A stretch of 64,000 nucleotides of DNA from JAAYYM01 sp964638005 (GTDB lineage Bacteria; Bacillota; Clostridia; Lachnospirales; Lachnospiraceae): contig CAZWXS010000002.1 in NCBI GenBank assembly GCA_964638005.1, positions 1 to 64,000 of the forward strand, written 5' to 3'. Position 1 is the stretch's first letter; every line of letters begins with the position of its first letter. The notes beneath the pieces are model-generated. The model saw only the letters and a program-made list of their open reading frames with translations, had not been told where the DNA came from and searched no databases. Shown piece by piece: positions 58,932 to 64,000 of the stretch. The position numbers and the translations under genes were made by a program.

Positions 58932-61409
58932 ATGTTGTCTCTGCGATTGGCTTTTTTTGCGATTAAAAAGAAAAAAGAATCCTGCATTGTGTTGACACTT
59001 TTCATTTTACTGGCTGTAATGTTCATGGATCTGGGGCTGAGCGTATACCAGAGAGCAAATCAGATCTTTTATGAAAAGACAGAGGAATTGCACGAAGCAC
59101 ATTTTATTGTCCCCTGCAGCAGTAAGACCTATCGAACTGAATACGAGGATTATATCAAAGAGGCAGAGGGCGTGACAGAGTTTGAGCGGGAAGAAGTTGT
59201 ATTTATGCCGACCACAACGAATAACAGGAATGAACTGGAGTTGGGAGCTTTGTTATACAACTGTGAAGCGAACAGGGAGATAGCACCATTTTCCTTGATT
59301 GAAGAAGATGCTTCGGTTTCAAAAGAACAGGCGATTTATGTACCGATTCAGTTAAAGAGTGAGAATGTACTGACGGGGCAGCCTTATGAGTTGACTTACC
59401 GCGGAACGACATATTCATTTGTAGTAGCCGGATATTTTGAGACGACGGCTTACTGCAATATCAACTCGGGATTTTATAAATATTTTATACCGCAGAAAAC
59501 CTTTCGGCAAATGTCCGGTGAAGCCGGAAAAGCGTATATGCTGACAGCAAGATTTGAAGGTGATGAACAAGCTGTATTAAGCAGAGCAGAAGAACTGAAA
59601 ATTGCTTTCCTGGGGGACACCACCTATGCTTCGGATCAGGAGAATCTGCTGCAGAATGCATTGAGTTATGAAGAAATGCAGGTGATGACCATTTTGAATC
59701 TGTTGTTGGGGGTTGCCATTGTCTTTGCAATTTCGATTTTGATCTGCCTGGTTGTTTTTTTCATTGTCATGAATTATATCCGTGAGGATATCATGAAGTC
59801 CATGACCGCCATCGGAACGCTGCAGTCTATGGGGTACACGACTGCTCAGATCATGAGATCTTATCTGTTTGAGTATTTAATCTTGGGATGTGTGGGCGGT
59901 TTACTTGGAATTTTATGTTCTTATCTGAGTAATTTAATCTTGTCGGGTTATCTGACCGGACTGAGTGGATTTGTATGGAAAGGGTTTGCTCATCCGACAG
60001 GAGATCTGACGGCATTTTTGCTGATACTTTTTATGCTCGCTCTGGTCAGTCTGGTTGCTGTGCGGAGGATGCGGCATCTGACACCGGTAGAAGCTTTGAA
60101 TCAGAGAAATGGCAGTCGGAGAGGCTATCGGAGTTTCTTTCCCCTGCAAAAGGGAAGGCTGCCACTCAATCTGCATCTGGCGATCAAGAATCTGGTGATT
60201 CAGTTAAGAAGTAATGTTGTGTATGCCTTGGTGGTGGCCATTGGATCCTTTGCCATTGGGATTTCACTGATTTTGTTTCTTAATTTTTCTGCACATTCCG
60301 ATGCACTGTTGTCAGTGGTCGGATTTGAACTGGCAGACCTGCAGGTCAAAGTGTCGCAGGGATGTGATGCGGATACATTTGCGGAAGAACTAGAGAATTA
60401 TCCGGAGGTGCGTAAGACGAATGCTTCTGCGACAAGAGATTTTCTCAAGTATCAAAATGAGACGATCACAACAATCATTGAAGAAGATTTTAGTAAATTA
60501 GAATATGTCAAACCGTATGAAGGAAGCTACCCACAAACCTCGAATGAGGTGTTGATTTCATCCTTATTGAGCCAGACTTCGGAGAAAGGTGTGGGAGACA
60601 GCATTACCTTCTCTGCCAATGGAATCGAGAAGGAGTATCTGATCTGTGGTGTCTTTTCCTCGACCAATGGGTTTGTGGCTTTCATGAACAAACAGGGAAT
60701 CAGTCTTTTGTATCCTGATTTTCAATATAGCAGTATTGATGTTTATTTAAACGAAGGGGTTTCGGCGGATGCATTCAAGGATTTTCTGCAATCGCAATAT
60801 AAGGTCAGTGTCGATCATTCGTCTGCATCTGTAGCAGAACAGAAGATTGCCAGACTGTTGGCTGACTATGGTGTGAGCAGCGTATCGTATTCGATCTGGA
60901 AGGATGGTGTGGAAATCTGCTCGGGAGATTCTTCTGCGTTCCTGATTTCCGAGATTACGGATTTGAAATCCTTTGCGACAGCGCAGTTGCAGTCCTATTC
61001 CAGAGCGTTGAGCTCAATCGTTGTGGTGATCTTCATCACGATGCTTCTCATCATCGGAAGTGTGTTGCAGGTGACGACCAAGTCAGAAATACAGAAAGAC
61101 CAGAAGGAATTCGGAATCATGAAAGCATTGGGATATACCACCCAGGATATCATCAGACAGGTGTCACTTAGGTTCTTGATTACGACGGCACTCGGCAGTG
61201 TGGTTGGAGCAGTGCTGGCATTTGCCTCAAGTCCTGCGGTATTTGCGGCGATGTTTGAAATGATGGGCGTGACACAAGTGGCAATGAACGGATACCCGTT
61301 GGTATTGGTGGTATATAGTTGTGTGCTGAGCGTAGCCCTGTATCTGGTTGCAAGATTTACATGCCGCCGCATTCGTAGGATTACAGCATATGAGCTGATG
61401 ACAGAGTAG
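58932..61409 (+). CDS. ABC exporter permease (FtsX/MacB type, large)
   Basis: About 825 residues. An N-terminal membrane segment (CIVLTLFILLAVMFMDLGLS) is followed by an extracellular domain of about 230 residues, three membrane segments forming an FtsX domain (around 260-380), another membrane segment and large extracellular domain (to about 695), and a second FtsX domain at the end. This two-FtsX layout fits duplicated MacB-like permeases; BceB has about 650 residues and only one large loop. ATG 58932 follows GGGGTGG; a GTG at 58923 is possible. Together with the ATPase it probably exports or pulls on a peptide or lipid. Confidence 0.9.
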   Translation: MLSLRLAFFAIKKKKESCIVLTLFILLAVMFMDLGLSVYQRANQIFYEKTEELHEAHFIVPCSSKTYRTEYEDYIKEAEGVTEFEREEVVFMPTTTNNRNELELGALLYNCEANREIAPFSLIEEDASVSKEQAIYVPIQLKSENVLTGQPYELTYRGTTYSFVVAGYFETTAYCNINSGFYKYFIPQKTFRQMSGEAGKAYMLTARFEGDEQAVLSRAEELKIAFLGDTTYASDQENLLQNALSYEEMQVMTILNLLLGVAIVFAISILICLVVFFIVMNYIREDIMKSMTAIGTLQSMGYTTAQIMRSYLFEYLILGCVGGLLGILCSYLSNLILSGYLTGLSGFVWKGFAHPTGDLTAFLLILFMLALVSLVAVRRMRHLTPVEALNQRNGSRRGYRSFFPLQKGRLPLNLHLAIKNLVIQLRSNVVYALVVAIGSFAIGISLILFLNFSAHSDALLSVVGFELADLQVKVSQGCDADTFAEELENYPEVRKTNASATRDFLKYQNETITTIIEEDFSKLEYVKPYEGSYPQTSNEVLISSLLSQTSEKGVGDSITFSANGIEKEYLICGVFSSTNGFVAFMNKQGISLLYPDFQYSSIDVYLNEGVSADAFKDFLQSQYKVSVDHSSASVAEQKIARLLADYGVSSVSYSIWKDGVEICSGDSSAFLISEITDLKSFATAQLQSYSRALSSIVVVIFITMLLIIGSVLQVTTKSEIQKDQKEFGIMKALGYTTQDIIRQVSLRFLITTALGSVVGAVLAFASSPAVFAAMFEMMGVTQVAMNGYPLVLVVYSCVLSVALYLVARFTCRRIRRITAYELMTE

Positions 61410-61519
61410 GGAGAATTGTAAGAATGACTGCGGGGAGACGGCTTGAAAGAGATCGGTGCAGAAAATGCGGAATATAGAACAAGAGAAAATAGAAGATAGA
61501 AGATAGAGGAGCGTAAGGT

Positions 61520-63541
61520 ATGAGAAGAATTCTTGTAGGGATTATGGTAGGGTGTTTCATTTTTATTGTACCGGTACAAGCATATACAGCATCAGTGACT
61601 GCGATGACGGCGGAGGAGACAACAGAGACCTCAGAAAGGTCAAGCGAGGGAAAGAAAGATGTCTATGGAATCGGCTCGATCAGTAAGATGTATACGACAA
61701 CAGCTGTTATGAAACTTGCAGAAGATGGGAAGATTGATCTGGATGAGCCACTTGTGACCTACTTGCCGGAGTTTTCTATGGCAGATGAGCGTTATATGGA
61801 GATTACACCACGGATGTTATTGAATCATACTTCGGGCTTGATGGGAACGACGACACATGATGCGTTTACTTTTGGGGCGTCCGATACCAGATATCATGAT
61901 TCTGTTTTGGAGGAATTAAAGAGCCAGTCCCTAAAGGCGGATCCGGGTGAATACGGCGTGTACTGTAATGATGGATTTACATTGGCAGAACTGTTGATTG
62001 AGCGGGTCAGCGGAATGGGGTATTCGGAATATCTGGATCGGTACTTTTTTAAGCCGCTTGGAATTGAAGATACCTATACACCGGTCTATCAGTTTGATGC
62101 TTCCAGAATCGCACCTGCTTATTTGGGGGACTCTGAACTGCCATACATAGACTGTCATCTGATCGGAAGCGGTGGTATCTATAGTACGGCTTCTGATGTC
62201 GCAAAGTTCGGACAGTTATTTACCGGGCAGAACAAAGGGATTCTGTCGGAGGAAACACTTGAAGAAATGCAGGAGTCTAATTCTAAACAGGATTCTATCT
62301 GTTATCAGGAAGGGGATAAGCAGTTTGATTACGGTCTCGGCTGGGACTGCGTGGACACCTATCCATATAGTGCTTATGGAATCAAAGCATTGTCGAAGGG
62401 CGGTTCGATCATTTTTCAAAATTCTGCTTTGGTCGTACTTCCGGAAGAACATCTATCGGCTTCCATGATTGTGTCGGGAGGATCAGGGGATGATGCAGGC
62501 TATGCGTTACAGGATTTGATCCTGGAGATTCTTGTTGAGGAAGGTGTCATTGAAGAAACGAAGGATCTTAAAGTAGAGACGGGGACAGAGCCTGATGTTC
62601 AGCCATTACCGGATGAAATGAGAGAGTATGAGGGCTATTATCTGAGTAACGGAATCCTGCAAGTGACATTTGCGGAAGACGGAACTTTGTGCTTGGAGAA
62701 TATAGAAGATGAATATGATCTGGTGCAGGAATATACCTATATCGGAGATGGTCGGTTCGCACCACTGAATGGTTCTTATTTGGGGCATAGTGGAGAACTG
62801 ACTTATAACAGCAATGGAAATCAGGGATACGGAACGCTTTGTTTTGAGACAGAGCAGAACGGAAAGACTTATCTCGCAGGTTCGGCATATGAAAGCCTTT
62901 ATGGGCTGGGTGAAAATGCGACCAGTATGGCATTTGCAGAGAAAATCGAACCGGAAAAAATGGATCAAGAGGTTCTGGATCAATGGAAGAAACGAGATGG
63001 AAAACAATATTTCCTGACGAAGTCAGTTTATAATTCATGGAATTATTATACGGAAGGGATTCTGGAATTGCAGTGTGGCAGAGAATTAGAAGGGTATATT
63101 CATACTGATAAAATGACAGATATTGCTTTGATTCAGGATGAAGATCATGCAACAGGAAAGGCAGATCTGCCAATTATGTTAGGACGTGATCTGGCAGTTT
63201 ATGAGTTCGATCAGTTGGAAAATACAGAGCAGATGAAAGTATCGACACTGACCTACATTTCAGAAGATCAGGTTCAGTCAATTGAAGACATACCGGAGAA
63301 ATTGAACATGACAGAACGTGAAGAAACTGTTTGGTATAGCGTGGGAGAGGCGTGCGCCAATCAACCCATACAGATTACGGTTCCGAAAGAGGGAGCTTAT
63401 TATCTGTATAATGAGGAACGTGAATGTGTTGCATCGTCTATTATGCTGACCGATGCAGAGTCAGTGTTGCTTCCGACAGGCGGCTATCTGGTGCTGGCAG
63501 GAGAACCGGGAAATACATTTGAGGTTCAGACTGACTGGTAA
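61520..63541 (+). CDS. Secreted serine hydrolase of the class C beta-lactamase/PBP4* family
   Basis: 673 residues. A signal peptide (ILVGIMVGCFIFIVPVQAYT) precedes a serine-hydrolase domain with the SxxK site in GIGSISKMYTTTAVMKLAE, LLNHTSGLM, and the YxN motif in YGVYCNDGFTLAELL. KALSKGGSI is a likely KTG-equivalent. A C-terminal region of about 300 residues has no motif I can name and looks beta-rich. Such proteins hydrolyse cell-wall peptides, D-amino-acid peptides or esters; resistance to beta-lactams should not be assumed. GAGGAGCG precedes the ATG. It lies 110 bp after the permease gene and ends one base before the stop of the opposing kinase. Confidence 0.85.
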   Translation: MRRILVGIMVGCFIFIVPVQAYTASVTAMTAEETTETSERSSEGKKDVYGIGSISKMYTTTAVMKLAEDGKIDLDEPLVTYLPEFSMADERYMEITPRMLLNHTSGLMGTTTHDAFTFGASDTRYHDSVLEELKSQSLKADPGEYGVYCNDGFTLAELLIERVSGMGYSEYLDRYFFKPLGIEDTYTPVYQFDASRIAPAYLGDSELPYIDCHLIGSGGIYSTASDVAKFGQLFTGQNKGILSEETLEEMQESNSKQDSICYQEGDKQFDYGLGWDCVDTYPYSAYGIKALSKGGSIIFQNSALVVLPEEHLSASMIVSGGSGDDAGYALQDLILEILVEEGVIEETKDLKVETGTEPDVQPLPDEMREYEGYYLSNGILQVTFAEDGTLCLENIEDEYDLVQEYTYIGDGRFAPLNGSYLGHSGELTYNSNGNQGYGTLCFETEQNGKTYLAGSAYESLYGLGENATSMAFAEKIEPEKMDQEVLDQWKKRDGKQYFLTKSVYNSWNYYTEGILELQCGRELEGYIHTDKMTDIALIQDEDHATGKADLPIMLGRDLAVYEFDQLENTEQMKVSTLTYISEDQVQSIEDIPEKLNMTEREETVWYSVGEACANQPIQITVPKEGAYYLYNEERECVASSIMLTDAESVLLPTGGYLVLAGEPGNTFEVQTDW

Positions 63542-64000
63542 TTATGCCAGCGGTAGTTTTATGATGGTTTCAAATCCTTTGTCATTGTTATTGGAATAGA
63601 GTTCACCTTCCATTTTATCAATCAGGCACTTGCAGATGTATAAGCCGAGTCCGCTGCCGGTCTGAGAGCCGACGTTACTTCCACGATAGAAACGATTGAA
63701 GATACAGGGGAGTTCTTCTGAGTCTACACCCGGACCATAATCCTGAATGACAATCTGTAGATATTCAGAAGCAATGGAGCCTGAGATATCAATTTCTGTC
63801 TTGGCGTATTTATAGGAATTATACAGAATATTCGTAAATACCTGCTCTAACCTTATAGGGTCAATGCAGACCATACACTCTGGGAGTTCCAGTGCCTGCA
63901 CATTATGACTTACATCTGCATCACGGATCAGCGCGATGATTTCGGTGCTGTAGACTTCACGTGGGCTGACCTGCAGTTCTTCCATGTCTTCCATGGTCGA
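63542..64000 (-). CDS. Sensor histidine kinase, C-terminal part (5' end outside window)
   Basis: The frame is open to the window edge on the minus strand, so 153 residues of the C-terminus are seen. They form the ATPase domain: LEQVFTNILYNSYKYA (N box), QDYGPGVDSEELPCIFNRFY (G1) and GSGLGLYICKCLIDKMEG (G2). The histidine-containing part is outside. Bce-type ABC exporters are usually regulated by a kinase of this size next to them, so it may control the exporter at 58168-61409. The stop abuts that of the serine hydrolase with no gap and no terminator between. Confidence 0.85.
   Translation of the reverse strand, partial: STMEDMEELQVSPREVYSTEIIALIRDADVSHNVQALELPECMVCIDPIRLEQVFTNILYNSYKYAKTEIDISGSIASEYLQIVIQDYGPGVDSEELPCIFNRFYRGSNVGSQTGSGLGLYICKCLIDKMEGELYSNNNDKGFETIIKLPLA

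Noticed and set aside
1..64000. tRNA or rRNA genes
   Set aside because: No cloverleaf with GGTTCRA-type T arm and matching acceptor stem, and no rRNA core sequence, was noticed in the intergenic regions.

Overview
The window looks like chromosome of an anaerobic gut Firmicute of the Lachnospiraceae (Roseburia/Butyrivibrio/Lachnospira-like). The reasons are moderate GC, AGGAGG-type ribosome sites, a FabK-based fatty-acid operon in the clostridial order acpP-fabK-fabD-fabG-fabF-accB-fabZ-accC-accD-accA, several YesM/YesN sugar two-component systems, GPH and CUT2 sugar transporters, and a small protein (38243-38656) that I remember mainly from Lachnospiraceae. The genus is not settled. No rRNA, tRNA, CRISPR array, prophage or intact insertion sequence was found.

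Layout. 2-8164: sugar/sugar-acid catabolism: partial SMP-30 lactonase, FGGY kinase, Zn dehydrogenase, a truncated GPH symporter abutting a YesN regulator that lacks its receiver domain, its YesM kinase, and a KdgT-type permease with a promoter and LacI-like operator. 8344-17095: response regulator, kinase and membrane-anchored sugar-binding sensor (resembling the XylFII-LytS-YesN arrangement), then a three-gene CUT2 sugar ABC transporter and a VOC protein. 17100-17821: a 722-bp non-coding palindromic element. 17994-20484: HD hydrolase, ComB-like protein and DUF362 protein. 20681-30707: fatty-acid initiation/elongation and acetyl-CoA carboxylase operon ending in an acyl-CoA synthetase, then a convergent MerR regulator. 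31835-34393: MBOAT acyltransferase plus DHHW protein, an O-acetylation pair. 34580-35109: second copy of the non-coding element. 35291-44552: YtrA-type regulator, ClpC, unknown protein, RadA, TetR regulator and PurL. 44583-57424: GGDEF-EAL protein, QueH, AraC regulator, DapF homologue, a frameshifted PAS hybrid kinase, SPFH protein, NAD-kinase-like protein and ArgS. 57531-64000: broken TraX gene, MacB/Bce-like ABC exporter, secreted serine hydrolase and the end of a sensor kinase.

How the genes work together. The first 17 kb senses, imports and phosphorylates or oxidises pentoses, hexoses or sugar acids, with regulators next to transporters. The fab/acc block supplies malonyl-ACP and acyl chains. 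The clp-rad-pur and dap-arg stretches are housekeeping genes in short transcription units.

Most unusual points: (1) a two-copy non-coding element with dyad symmetry, built of four regularly spaced 8-bp stem-loops and, in one copy, 143-bp inverted arms whose long hairpin shows paired base changes between copies; (2) gene breakages at three places (transporter/regulator junction near 4190-4215, hybrid kinase near 50333, TraX near 57755), from genome decay or assembly error; (3) a DapF homologue with serine in place of both catalytic cysteines; (4) a 100-bp tandem duplication between fabG and fabF. Function calls rest on motifs read by eye; no database search was run.
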